Source: Paramacrobiotus metropolitanus
Taxonomy: Eukaryota > Tardigrada > Eutardigrada > Parachela > Macrobiotidae
Assembly: GCF_019649055.1 (NCBI RefSeq)
Contig: NW_026570242.1
Location: 1,302,001 to 1,366,000 of the forward strand
Length of the DNA stretch: 64,000 bases
Reading direction: 5' to 3'
Below the pieces are notes generated by a model. That model was not told the DNA's origin, did not search any database, and worked only from the letters and a program-made list of their open reading frames with translations. The position numbers and the translations under genes are program-made. This document shows, piece by piece, positions 1 through 11,233 of the stretch. Numbering within the stretch: position 1 is the stretch's first letter; each line of letters begins with the position of its first letter.

Positions 1-1607
1 TTCACGCGCGCCCCCACAGGAAAGATTTCAGAATGGTATCAGTATTCAGCAAGAAAATCCGCATCCGAATATCTACAGGCTACAGCCACCCCGCATACGT
101 GCACCTGATAGAACTCGCTATCGTGCATCAGAGCATTTGCTGGCGGTGACCGACGGTTTAAACAACAAGCGGCAAACATCGAAGTGCTACATAATTATGC
201 TTGTAAAATTGCTACAACAACAAAGTAACACATCTAACTTGGCTTTTGGCCTAATGTCAATGAACAATTAACCGTCAGATTTGCGGTTGACCCTTAAGGG
301 GACCACTATGAGATGACTTTTCGTTTAATAAGTTTCAAATTTTAACATCAGCTTGTAGGGAATTTTTCGGGCTTCCAGAGAGTGTGTACCAATACGATAT
401 CGTAAACTGTGATCATAAGTTATTAGTAAAAAAACATGACCGGGTCAGCAGCGGCGTAATAAATGCAGTGATGTTATCGGCTAGCCATGGCCAGCCACAT
501 GGCAGATATGTCCCAGAAGATCTCAGACAGAACACCTGATGCTGTCCTCTGGCCGGAGCAAACACATTCTTCCCTCTCAAGCTATGTCCTGTCTGATCTC
601 TTTCTGAAAGCGCGGGCATGGGTAGCCGGCTCTGGCACACATTGCTGCCGGTCAGTCAACAAGCCTCCATTCAGCTGACGTTTTCCAAAACTAGTTAAAG
701 GGCTTTAAAATCGATAACTTCATTGTAAAACTTGCTACACTTTCCAAATGGGCATCAGATAATGTGTTATTTTCTAGAAAGCTTATATACCGACACTCCG
801 CTGTAGTCCAACAAAGCATGTTTGAATATTTCAAAAAAACACTTTTCAAAAAGTGTTTTTCTCAATTTTTTTGTAAACTAACAACATTTTTTATTAACAT
901 GTTGGAGAATATAAGCTTTCCAGGCTAAAACACATCCAATGATGTGTATTGCATCTCATTCGTAAATACTTTCTCATTCAACTTTTGATTCCAAAGTTTT
1001 TTCTTTGTTTCTTGAATAGCTCTGTCTAGACAGAGCGCAGACAAGATCGCAGCACACCATTGTGTGGCGAAACCTTTTGCGCATGCAGTCAGAACAATGG
1101 CAACAGTGTTCTTTCAGTTGTTTTAAACTTATTCATGTTTTCCCAGACCCACTTTCATCTCATAGCCCTCCCCTTAATCGGTTGGTGGTACAGTCGTCGG
1201 CTTTTTTTGAAGTTTTTTTCAAAAGCTTCTCTGTAGGCTAATCATCAATATTCACTAATCTATCTACGGTACGGTTAGCTTAAACGCCTTCGCATGAAGG
1301 CTGACAATAGCCATAGTGTCTATCGTGGTGTCGTTAGCTGATCAGTAGTAGCCGCCACCAGTCCCACAGAAAGGTTTTACATCAAAGGTACCGCCAGCAA
1401 AAGGTTTTGTTCAGTCCGGCACTGGCAGGAAGGTTTACGCTACTTTTTTGGTCGCAAAACTAATCCTTAAACCTTTCCACCGAAGAAAAGCGTATACATA
1501 TTGTAGTACGTTGAAGTACCGTAATTTTGCAGTGTTAATTGTGAAAGCCTGCACCTTTGAACAAATTTGTTTGCTCCAATTTATTTTCCTTTGTTTGCAA
1601 ACCCAAG
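1..1607. other. No gene recognised; short inverted repeat
   Basis: I see no supported coding exon here, although the N-terminal exons of the CEP131-like gene that starts to be recognisable at 1608 would be expected upstream. The one clear structure is a 12-bp perfect inverted repeat (AAAAACACTTTT and its complement, 2-nt spacer) at 835-860. The rest is AT-rich non-coding sequence without a motif I can name. Confidence 0.5.
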
Positions 1608-4600
1608 GTGTGGAACCAGAAATAGAGCGTATATTATCTTTGCACAAGGATGAAATGCGACAAGTACAGGAAGCTTACGATCATCATCGCCGTAAGTCTG
1701 AAGAAACGGCGAACTTAGCTATTCAAGAGAAACTCAGTCATCTGGAACACAAATTTGCTCAACGTGCTGACGACATTCGGAAGCAGGAACGCCAATTAGC
1801 CGACGACCTGTAAGCGCAAAAATATGCAGCGTCATCCGATTCTGAATATCATAATAATCACACTTCAGATTATAAAAGAACTAGTCGTACTATAATAATG
1901 CCTTTGCAGTATTTTAATAAAAGGGGCAGGCAACTGCTTGGGCAAGGAATACCTGTGCTTGCTAACGTCACCCGGCTGGAGTATGACGTTGCGGTAACAC
2001 ATCTGGTTAAATCTGGCGCGGTACATAAGCACCAGTTTAGCCAAAACGTAAACACCAGCCGGGTGGCGGCACCAAGTACAGGGAGCGCTTGCCTAAGCAA
2101 CTGTCAGCCCTTATATGTCTGATTCTGTCGTAGTACTGTACTGACACTGTCTTAAGGGTCAGCAAAATCCCTGGACCGCCCGCGCTAGTTGTCGGTTCCT
2201 TTGACATCATTGAAGCCGACGCCTAGTGCGGACGGTCCAGGGGATTTTGCTGACCCTTAATATCGTGTCAGTACAGAACTTTGTATGAAACACATTTATA
2301 GTTCACACAATCTTACCGTTATAAATGTTGGTTTGGTTTTAAGTTACAATTACCTGGTAAGCCCGCACAAATTTTAATCACAATGCTCGTACCGGTGTAA
2401 GGTTAACGACGTCGACTATCATACGTACTTAGTAAGAAAAAGATCAATATTACGCGCGGCCTCCCCACAGTCTGGAGATCTCGCTAACCAAAAACTTTTA
2501 AAAAAATCTGATACCACAGTTAGATCGGCCGTGGTCCAGAACTGCGTCACATGACCTTTGTTTTTGAATACGTCCGATCAGAATCGTGGCGGCATGATGC
2601 CGCAAACGATCCAACCCAGTTTCAAGGTGACCTTGAAACTTTGAAAAATTTTGCCTGGATACAAAACGCAACAAATTTTTAAGTACGCAAAACGCAAGTT
2701 AAACGGAATAAAATGACCTCGTTTTCGTACAACACCAACCATAAAATTAAATAATCATAAGTCAGCTTATCGATTTTTTTGTCGGCACATTTGTAATATA
2801 ATGGTTGGTCTTAACCATACGGACATCGGGCTGTTTGATTTTGGCAGGACCACTCTTCTAAACAACTGCTAAAAGCAAATAGCCGGATTTATTATTTTAA
2901 GGTGAGTGAGTGGCCGAGATACCTTCACTGACCAGCGAGCGAAATCGCTAATTGAGTGAGTGAGTTACCGAGCTACCACTGCCGTCTAGTGAGCAATATC
3001 GCTAACTGAGTGAGTGAATTACCTACCGAGCTACCAGCCTACCACTGCTGTCCAGTGAGCAAAATCGCTAATCGAGTGAGTGAATTACCGAGCTACCACT
3101 GCTGTCCAGTGAGCAAAATCGCTAAAGGAGTGAGTGAATTACCGAGCATCACTACTGTCCAGTGAGCAAAACCGCTAATTGATATAGTGAGTGACCGAGC
3201 TACCACCACTATCTAGTGCTCAAAACGCTACGTGAATGTGTAACCGAGCAATTCATTGATTCAGGCCCTGGATTACAAGAAACGCGGAGGTGAGACCGCA
3301 TCTGTTTCTTCTAAACTAACACTAACGCTAGCTTTCAAAGACCATGCTAGCGCTGCTTTCCAGTGTACGGAACCCGTTAGGTGAACTAGTGACCGAGCTA
3401 CCACTACTGTCCAGTGTAACGAGTGACCACGCTACCACTACTGTCCAGTACAGAGAGTCCGTTAGGTGAACGAGTGATCAAGCTACCGCTACTGTTCTGA
3501 GCACAGAGCCCACTAGGTGGGCTAGTTACCGAGCTATCACTTCTTTCTAGTGGACAGAGCTCATTAGGTGAGCGGGTGACCGAGATACCGGTAATGTCCC
3601 GTGTACGCAGCCCGCAAGGTGAGCGGGTGACCGAGCTGCCCTTACTGTGAAGCATCAGGTTGGGGTTCAGAGAATCATGGATCTAGAGGAGAGATTCAAT
3701 ACTGGTCTGAGAGAATCGTAATTATTACATAAAACCGGTGTGTTTGCGCTATTGCGATGTACCGATCATATTACCACGAAATATTGATGTTGTATTAATA
3801 AGTAAATATTCAATCGAAATCAAATAAAGTGGCCGCGGATCACAAGAAACGCGGAGGCGAAGCCGAGGCTGTTTCTTGTACTTTACTATTATTACTTCAC
3901 ATAACTGGCGACCCCAAAACCAATTAACTTCAGAGTCCATAAAAAGTGTCATGTGAAGAACTTTTGACAGATGCAATCAAAAAGCTGCCGAGATTGAGCA
4001 GCGACTGCATCTGGAACTAGCTAAAAGAGATGAGGAAATGTGCGTTAACAAACAAATTTACGAAGAACGCCTGCAAACACAAGCCGACGATTTTGTCCGT
4101 TTGCGCTATGAATTTGGAAAGGAAAAACAAAAGGAGCTGGCGCAATGTAATGAAAAGGCCAAAGCCGATCTGACAGAATCAGAGCAACGGCATCAGGTAC
4201 CTTCGTATTCGGTACTAATCAGTAGTAAATACTTAGAACTATGTTGATAATTAATTACGACAGATACCAAACACCGCAAAACATAAATACAACAGATTAC
4301 AAAGCATACGATCGTCAACACAGTAAAAACGTTCCCGCTCGCTCTTCCATTCCGTATTTTTATGAGAACTATAGGACTGCTTTCAGCCGGCGCGGACGCA
4401 GGCGTCGCTCTTACTGTACGTACCGGAATTATCGGATTTTCCCCGCAATAAGAGCCCCGCCCCCGTAATTAGTGATGGGCCGGCCCGGCCCAGGGCCGCG
4501 GCCCGGGCCGAGGTCGGCCCGGCCCTTTTGGGAGGGCCGCGGCCCTCGGCCCAGGGAGAAGGGCCATGGCCCGGGCCGCGGCCCGGGCCGTGTAGACGAC

Positions 4601-7600
4601 GGCCCGGCCCTCTTGCTCGGGCCGGGCCGCGCCGGGCCTGGCCGGGCCGGGCCGACCCAACACTACCCGTAATAAGCCCCCCTTCCCGACCCTGTTTGAA
4701 AAATAAGACCACCCCCCGAAATTACACCCCAGGGGGCCGTTAATAAATGTCGAGCGCCGCAAAATGATAGGTATACCGCAAAATTCAGCCGCAAAAGTTG
4801 TTGTAATTTATTGAGAAACAGTTAACGGACATCAATATAATGCGGTGTTCGTTGGCAAACAGCTGTATAAGGAGGTATACACTCCAAAATGTTGCTCCCA
4901 AGGTAGTGCAGCTGCATATACCGTAATTATCGAATTGGAAGCCCAGGGTTACAAAGATTTCAAATGACCCACGGGGTGGGCTCCAATTACGGGCATGGGC
5001 TTGTATTTAGGGTGGGGCTTCAATTTTTCAAACCAGCTTTTTGGCATTTTTTAATATGGGCTTTACGGTATTTAATTAATTTGCCGCTAGGTGCGTGCTA
5101 CTTTTAGACTTACCAGTTACTGTCGGTAACAGGCGCTCTTCTTTGAACTTAAGTATGCGGTAACAGTGTAATGTTATAATATCTCACAAGTATATGTTGT
5201 ACGTGTTTCTCCCGTGATAAAGGTTCAACAAATCACCAGAGTTAGAGGGCGTGAAATTCATAGCTTGGCATATGCTCGTCTAGGTGGAAATTGAACGCCG
5301 CCTAGCAGAGGTTAATCAAAGCTTCGAACTATGGAAAAAGGACCACTTTAAGTCTCAAGTAAGCTTTCGAAAGGACTGTGAGATTGTGCCTGCTTGTGAT
5401 CAACACTTGTCTTACTTGTGCAGAGCGTATATTAAAGCGTAATCTGAGCACTAAAGATACGGACCCGAAATACAGTTACAGTGCTGCTCGTACGTACGGA
5501 TTGAAATCAGGGCCTATGTATGAATGGCTAGGATTGGCCAGTTTCCGGCTTATTAGAACACGATTGCATTCTAAAAAGCCGGAGATTTGCATTCGGGTTC
5601 TTATCAACACTCCATAGTGCGCAGGTTATGCTCTGTTAAAGCATTCGTGCGAAAATTTATTTTGTTACATAGAAGGAAGGGAAGCGAATTTGTTCTTGTT
5701 GCAGTCGTATGTCGTTACGAGAATCGCTTTGCATTTACCTGTTCATTAGCTTAACATGTACGAGTATGTGTAACTGAAATAGTAAAATGAGCAAAAGGGT
5801 ACCACTACAGGATCTTGTGCTAGCGAAAAAATTTGACGAGATGAAGCTTGCAACCAGGATTTCCCGCGATGCTGAAATAGCAGAAGCCATGGGCATATTA
5901 GCGAGCGAGATCAGCAGATTGCAGCTGGATATGGACGTTCGCATTAAAGCCAAGATGGTCCGGTTACACGAAGAGCACCAGAGCGAAGTTACTGAGCTTC
6001 AGGAAACAGCTGACCGATGGAAAGTGGTCGCTAACAACGCAACAGTTGAGTGGACGTTGTCCACAATTAAGAAACCAAAACAAACCCAAAACACTAAAAA
6101 AATTTGTGGAACTATATCTACAACGAATACTTTAATTTACTACCTTGCGAGCGTTTCAACGTTCGTTTTCTTTTTAAACGAGCGCGGCTTTCGCTGCATT
6201 AGCCTAACCGCTAAAAAAACTGTTTGTTTGTAGGAGCAGTTAAGATTTCGTGACAATCTTACTAAAAGTCACCAGGACATGCAAACAAAATTGGAATGCG
6301 AGTTGCGAGCATGCCAGCAGGTATTTGTAGGGATCTCGCAACGTACAAAACGATGTACGGTAATATTAGTTAACCACAAAAAAACTTGTAAAAAACTGCG
6401 TAGTTTGTGCTTGTGGTGATAGTTACTTATCCCCAGGTGAATTATTGAATGGCGTTTTTAAGTCCTCTTGCCCTTGCAATTATTACGACACTTAATTTTC
6501 ATGCAGTGCTGTTGAATGCACCACATTTTCTAGGTACGCTAAAACTGATTACAGACACATGACATTGTTTTAGTAGTGTGCCTTACCACAGACTGTGTGT
6601 AGTCACTGTAGTGTGCCTTGCAAATAAACAGTGCTACAGTACTTAAAGTTTAAATTTAAAGTGTTGTCAGAGCGGCATCCGCTCTCTATAGGATCGTTCG
6701 ATAGAATATTTCATTAGATTCGTATGCTTTGCCGATAGCCTAGTGGTGCCTCTCCCGGCCTTAGAGTATGGAGGTTGTGGGTTCGATTCCCTCAATCGGC
6801 AGATTTTTTGCGAGTGTCTGTGTGAGCCTAGCCCAGCCCTTTCAGTGTGCTACTTAAAGTTTTTTAAAGTTTAAATGTAAATGGCATTGGCTTGTACAAG
6901 TTGCAAATAAAGATATTAATATTATTTTCTAAAAAAAATAAAATAAAAAACAGTCCTGCTACTGTTTATTTGCAATGGTACCAGAACTCCTGTCATCGTA
7001 TATTCGTATGTACCTAAATATCGAATTCGCACCCCTGGGGTGCAATGCTCAAACGTACCGGAGGAGGAGGGCTTATTTCGGGAGGGGGACGCTATTTCGG
7101 GGGATGGTGTTATTTTTCAAACAGTACAATGTTTTTTGGAGTGAGTTGTTATACTTCTATTTCAAACAACTGCGCAGTCTGTTCTACTGAAACTGAATGC
7201 AGTAGTCACCGATATTTACAGTTTCAGTGTTCACAACCTCACCTTAAAAATGTTCTTTCTAGTGACGGTTTCTACCTACAGCTGTTTCCCAACGAATGGC
7301 TGTTTACGGTTTCCCCATTAAGTCATAAAATTATAATAAAAGAATTTGCAGTATGCCAAACATTTTGTGACGCTTAACATTTATTAACGCCAGCGGTGGC
7401 AGTAATTTCGCGGGGAGGTTCTTTTCCAAACAGCCATGCAAGGGGGGTTTATTACGGAGGGCGTCTTCTTATGAGGGCAGGTGTAAATTCGATGATTACA
7501 GTATTTGGAGAAATATTACGTACTCTACTCTTGCATCGATGTTTCGGTATGTCAAAAATCTGCGATTGTGTACCTACGTAGTCACTTGAAGCGATGAAGC

Positions 7601-8110
7601 AAGAGCGCACAACTTTACTGGAAGACACAGTGAAGACATATAGCGAGCGTCTGCAGAATATGGACATTCAAGTGCAACGGTTGACCAAAGAACTGGCGGA
7701 GAGCCATGACATACGAAAAACGGAAACAGATAGTCTACAGAAGCGAATTGCCATCATGAAACGGGAAAACGATTCTGCACTCGATGCTATAAGCGAAAAG
7801 TATTACTCCTGTTAGATGTTACTGTTGCTGGCTCGACTTTATCTTGTAAGTAAAAAAACAGTTAAGCATCGAATATCAGGTGGCTGTGTTTTGTTACAGA
7901 GTGAGGCCGATGTTAAGCAAAAAAGACGCCAAGATTGATATGCTTCGGCAGCAACTGTTAGCGGTACATGAGCAAAACGCACAAACAGCTGTTTCCCACA
8001 ACCGCAACAAGCTGCAGCCTGCCCAAATTCGTTCCATATCTGCCGCATCACGCTCGGGGTCGAACAGACATATCCAGCAAGCCCAAAAGCAGGGAAATGG
8101 GAAATCCTAA
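1608..8110 (+). CDS. CEP131: CEP131-like centrosomal/ciliary coiled-coil protein, C-terminal exons
   Basis: Seven exons join in frame with GT-AG introns: 1608-1809, 3971-4196, 5284-5358, 5811-6023, 6234-6320, 7582-7799 and 7900-8110 (stop). They encode a charged, almost continuous coiled coil. Blocks such as VEPEIERIL, RLHEEHQSEVTELQ and VRPMLSKKDAKIDMLRQQ line up in order with the C-terminal half of CEP131/AZI1, a centriolar-satellite and basal-body protein needed for cilia and sperm flagella (family knowledge). The exon 6 donor is a weak GTATTA, but it restores the frame and the family match. N-terminal exons are not recognised, so the gene is either partial here or has a diverged, disordered N-terminus. 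The introns (about 0.1-2.2 kb) hold a foldback element, two minisatellites, a hAT-type element and a SINE. No frameshift is seen. Another long coiled-coil family is possible but less likely. Confidence 0.72.
2133..2280. mobile_element. Foldback MITE-like element in CEP131-like intron
   Basis: Long near-perfect inverted repeat. The left arm (about 2133-2179) reads AGTACTGTACTGACAC, four unpaired bases, then TTAAGGGTCAGCAAAATCCC. The right arm (about 2232-2280) is its reverse complement with one extra C. A loop of about 50 nt separates the arms. There is no coding capacity. The internal TTAA motifs recall piggyBac-type target sites, but they lie inside the repeat, so the superfamily is unassigned. 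Confidence 0.7.
2903..3250. repeat. Minisatellite, ~55-bp units
   Basis: About six diverged tandem units containing GAGTGAGTGAATTACCGAGC, then CTACCACTGCTGTCCAGTGA, then GCAAAATCGCTAA. It lies in the first recognised intron of the CEP131-like gene. Units vary by substitutions and small indels. No coding function is apparent. Confidence 0.85.
3275..3312 (-). repeat. ACAAGAAAC hairpin repeat, copy 1 (diverged)
   Basis: About 38-nt imperfect hairpin beginning ACAAGAAACGCGGAGG and ending GTTTCTTC. One of five dispersed copies in this window; this one is in reverse orientation and is the most degraded. Confidence 0.6.
3368..3640. repeat. Second minisatellite, ~60-bp units
   Basis: Four to five diverged tandem units with CTACCACTACTGTCCAGTGT followed by a CAGAGCCCGTTAGGTGA-like block and GTGACCGAG. 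It shares the ACCGAGCTACCACT core with the 2903-3250 array, so the two look like diverged arrays of common origin. Confidence 0.8.
3842..3879 (-). repeat. ACAAGAAAC hairpin repeat, copy 2
   Basis: Hairpin ACAAGAAAC...GTTTCTTGT with core GGAGGCGAAGCCGAGG. It is the reverse complement of the copy at 25784-25821, and similarity continues a short way into the flank on one side. Confidence 0.75.
4470..4665. mobile_element. Non-autonomous hAT-type element, 196 bp, (GGCCC)-rich
   Basis: The element starts TAGTGATGGGCCGGCCCGGC and ends in the reverse complement of TAGTGTTGGGTCGGCCCGGC. It is flanked by identical 8-bp direct repeats CCCGTAAT (4462-4469 and 4666-4673). Eight-bp target duplications with TAGTG-type termini are characteristic of hAT transposons (established knowledge). 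The interior is almost pure GGGCC/GGCCC repeats with no coding capacity. It sits in a CEP131-like intron. Confidence 0.88.
6731..6801 (+). repeat. tRNA-like sequence heading a SINE-like element
   Basis: It contains a pol III A box (TAGCCTAGTGG) and a consensus B box (GGTTCGATTCC). A 7-nt acceptor-like stem, GCCGATA with AATCGGC, has one mismatch, and a T run follows at 6804. There is no good anticodon arm, and the A box overlaps the acceptor stem, so this is not a canonical tRNA gene. About 100 nt of body and an A-rich tail (about 6905-6950) follow, which fits a tRNA-derived SINE. Confidence 0.55.
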
Positions 8111-8155
8111 ATGATCGACGGCTCTAGACTCCAGTTGTTTGTTGTCAATTGAATA

Positions 8156-8284
8156 GACAATTTGGGCAAAGTGCGGCAGTAGCAATACAAATGGCTATAG
8201 CCATAGCCGTCTCGTAGACGGACCACGGGACGGCTATTGCTACAGTCATTGGTATTGCTACTGCCGCATTTTGCCCAAATTGTC
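8156..8284. mobile_element. Tc1/mariner-like MITE, 129 bp
   Basis: Terminal inverted repeats of about 33 bp with one mismatch: left begins GACAATTTGGGCAAA and continues GTGCGGCAGTAGCAATAC; the right end is its complement. TA dinucleotides flank both ends (8154-8155 and 8285-8286). There is no coding capacity. It lies between the stop codons of the CEP131-like and RIIa genes, which converge here. Confidence 0.75.
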
Positions 8285-8532
8285 TAATGTGTTCTAAAAG
8301 CTTTTCCCCATGGTTCGGTTTCTATCTTTTTGTTCGCAGTGCTCTACTACGTAGAAAGCGAAATTTTGTAACCTGCAAGGCACGTTACCTAGTTGAAAGC
8401 AAAAGTCATAAAACAAAGAACAAAGCTCTTAAAACGCTTAAACTCTTAAAACAACAAACTCTTAAAAAATACAACAGGTAGGTAAGTACGAGTACGTGCA
8501 GTGATTTAAAAAAAAATATGACAATTGAGCGT

Positions 8533-9321
8533 TCAGTGAGATTGTTGGCTGGCAAAACTGGCTCGAGACTTTTCTGATTGTTCGCCAACTGAACTAGCTG
8601 CTGTCGACGGCGCAGGTGATGCAGCGGGTGTCGTGCCTTTGCCAGCTTTTCTTTTGGCACACATTTGGCTGCGAAACTCTCTCTCCAAATTCCTCCTTTG
8701 GTCCACCTTTTTGGCGAAGTAGCTGTAAAATACGAATAATTAGCGCAAAATTAAGAGGCATTTGTACCGACTTATTACTCAGCAGAAAACGCGAGGACGT
8801 CCGTGGGCGAGTTACGCAGTACATCTTTAGCGTAGTCCTTCAGCATTATCCAGACTGCGTCGCTATACGCGCTTGCGTAAATCTTTGGAGCTTTGGCAAG
8901 CTTGGATGGCTCAGGTTTCGGTGGTTCCGGTTTTTTTTTCGGTTTCTCTTTTTCTTTGTCCTCTGCCGGTGGGGGTTGAGTGGTGGATTCATTTGATTTA
9001 GGAGATTTGTCAGATTTGCCGGATTTCGGGGATTTGCCTTTCTTATCAGTTTTTTTGTTGTCACTTTTACCTCCTTTTTTGTTGTCACCCTTACCATCTT
9101 TTTTAGCGTTACCTTTGCCTTCTTTTTTGACTGCAGAATCCTGTGGTCTTGTCTTTTTGTCACCTCCGGGACTGCTGCCGGCACTTTTTGTGCTTTTAGC
9201 TGCACTAGCTACAGATTTCGAATTAGATGAGAAACTGAGTCTACTACCTATAGACTGGTGTTAAACTGCCTGCAACCAGTGAGGTACCTTCTGAGCCTAC
9301 ACTTGACGAAGATCCAGCCAT
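8533..9321 (-). CDS. Small RIIa (R2D2) docking-domain protein, sperm/cilia type
   Basis: The proposed model on the minus strand has exons 9321-9301, 9254-8779 and 8722-8533, with introns of 46 and 56 bp, giving 687 nt and 228 residues. The N-terminus is Ser-rich. The middle is a long Lys/Gly/Ser and Pro tract with repeated KKxGK and KSPKS motifs. Near the C-terminus, LKDYAKDVLRNSPTDVL then AFSADYFAKKV matches the RIIa dimerisation/docking helix-turn-helix seen in PKA regulatory subunits, ROPN1, SPA17 and CABYR. The conserved AxYF crosses the second splice junction exactly, which supports the model. Family members bind AKAP-like helices in flagellar fibrous sheath or radial spokes. It converges with the CEP131-like gene. 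The first, 46-bp intron is the least certain part. Confidence 0.7.
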
Positions 9322-10380
9322 GAAACTAAACCGATGCTAGAATAATAATGCTCCGCACACTAGTAATTCCAGAAAGTACGTAATAAGAATTTTTAGAAAT
9401 ACACGAAAATGATAGGAATATTATTAGCATAAACGGAAGAAAGCACACTACATTACAAATCGGTTAGATTTGCAATTGGCCCAAATGAGTAAATAGTGCG
9501 TGTAATTAGCATATTGCGTATAAAAACACTTGTTACCACGTCATGTTTTGCATTGATACTTGTTATCTTATGCAACAACAACAACATGCAGTTTTGCCTG
9601 GATTCTATTAAGTATCGGCAGAGGATGACATCACCGTTGCTTTTTCCCAATTTCAGTTTTGCCAGTGATAAACTACTGACGGAATATCTGATCGAAGTAC
9701 TAGTATATGCACACATGCACTAACGATAAAGTAAGCGAATGGCAGTTCGATGAATTACAACTTCATTTTTCGGCATTAGCCAGTGCACATTTCCCACTCT
9801 TCAACCCATCCCCGACAAGATTTCAGCCCTGAAACGGTGAACGCGTTACAATGTTTAAAATTTGCTGACTCGCCGATACGGATCGTGATCCAAGAAGTTT
9901 TCATGACAAGAAGTATGAGTTTAACGACCAACTAAACGTGTTACATGAGGTTAATGTTACTTCGGCGGTGCTCGCTTTCCCTGCCGGCCCACCATTCAGA
10001 CGGGATGCCTTTCGGACGCTTTGATGGCTCAGCGGCGGCCGCTGCTTTGTTGCTGTTACGTTTTCCACACGTTGTTTCGAGCTGTTCTTGTCGCGTCTGC
10101 TCGTGCGCTAGCGTCACGATTTCTTATTTTTACGTTTGTTCAGTTCTTGTGGACAATGTTAATCTGTGGACAATGTCTGGAATAGATCACTCGCTCGCGC
10201 GGCACCACAAGCTCCCGCGGCATCCACGGCGGGCAGAGGACACGCGCAGCGGCCGAACTCAGCAGCGGCAGGAAGCGATCAGCGGACAATCCTGACGCCA
10301 CTTCCGCCACGAAACGGATAGCGTCTACGATCGTAGTTCCCGCTGAGTCCTCCATCAGTTCAGCATCACAGATCACGACT
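9322..10380. other. No gene recognised
   Basis: I see no supported exon, RNA gene or repeat family. The distal part (about 9945-10380) is more GC-rich and probably contains the 5' end of the DIRS-like element that follows. I could not define a terminal repeat. Confidence 0.4.
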
Positions 10381-11150
10381 TTGTCATCCCAGATTGCAGC
10401 CATGCAGCAGCGAATAAAGCACCTGGAGGTGCAACAAGAAAGCTCCAGCCGCAACGCGCTGGATGTTGACGGGTCCAGGCCACAGCGCTCTCTATCACCG
10501 TCCTCTAACCGGGTCACTGCGGTGCAAGGTAAGTATACCGACAGTGTACTTGAGGCTCCTTTACCAGCTCGCCGACCGGTGACCGAGCGGCTCGGAGACC
10601 AGTCAACAATATCCCGTCCAAGTGCAGAGACCTAACCGCAGTTCCGAAGAAAATCCGGGATCAGCTAGTGGACCGCGAGCGGTTCGTCGACCTGGCGGAC
10701 CGGCTGCCACAAAACAGAACACCATCCAAGCGGCTAGCTCCCGGCACGCGTATGGTGCTTGACGAAAGCACCGGCAAATACACCTTCACGGCCGCGGCAA
10801 AGAAAGAGCAAATCACGACTTTTGCCGCCTGGGCGCACGCCTTGGGAGTGTTCATGCACGCACCGGAATTCACGGGGCCAATGCTGAAATACCTGGGCAT
10901 GATGAGTCTATCCGCCGATCCCAGTCGCGGTTACAATCTTGGGCACGTCTTTGAATACCATGGTCAGAATTACGCAACGAACAATCCCGACGACACCAAA
11001 AACTGGACCAGAAAACATGACGACTTCTTCCAGAATGCCATCGTGAGCCCGGTTGTCACCGTTGCCAGCACAGTCCCAACGAGCAGCAATAAGTACAAGT
11101 CAGCCAAATGCAGTCGGTGTCATCAGGTTGGCCATATAGCAGCAAACTGA
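10381..11150 (+). pseudogene. DIRS-like gag with interrupted zinc knuckle
   Basis: Two segments: a coiled-coil start (AAMQQRIKHLEVQQ, 10381-10530), then 10640-11150 with a TFAAWAHALGVFMHAPEF block of the kind seen in DIRS/Ngaro gag proteins. It ends in a CCHC-like knuckle, CSRCHQVGHIAAN, at about 11107-11148. The residue expected to be the fourth ligand (Cys) is a TGA stop, one base from TGC. The product would be the RNA-binding structural protein. A GTAAGT donor-like sequence at about 10529 raises the possibility of an intron joining the two parts. Gag assignment is by analogy. Confidence 0.55.
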
Positions 11151-11233
11151 CCCGATCAAGAGCTTTTTCGGATTAACTCCGCCGCAGACGGAGAAATGTA
11201 ACGGAAGCTGAACCGCGGCATCTGCTCAACGCC

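Noticed and set aside
4383-4762. Long open frames rich in Gly/Pro/Arg/Ala on both strands
   Set aside because: They follow from the GGGCC repeat inside a hAT-type element with target duplications, not from a gene.
6731-6801. Functional tRNA gene
   Set aside because: A mismatch in the acceptor stem, no regular anticodon arm, and the A box overlapping the acceptor stem make a SINE head or pseudogene more likely.
8980-9264. Hydrophobic Leu-rich plus-strand frame
   Set aside because: Complement of the Lys-rich exon of the minus-strand RIIa gene; no splice or family support.
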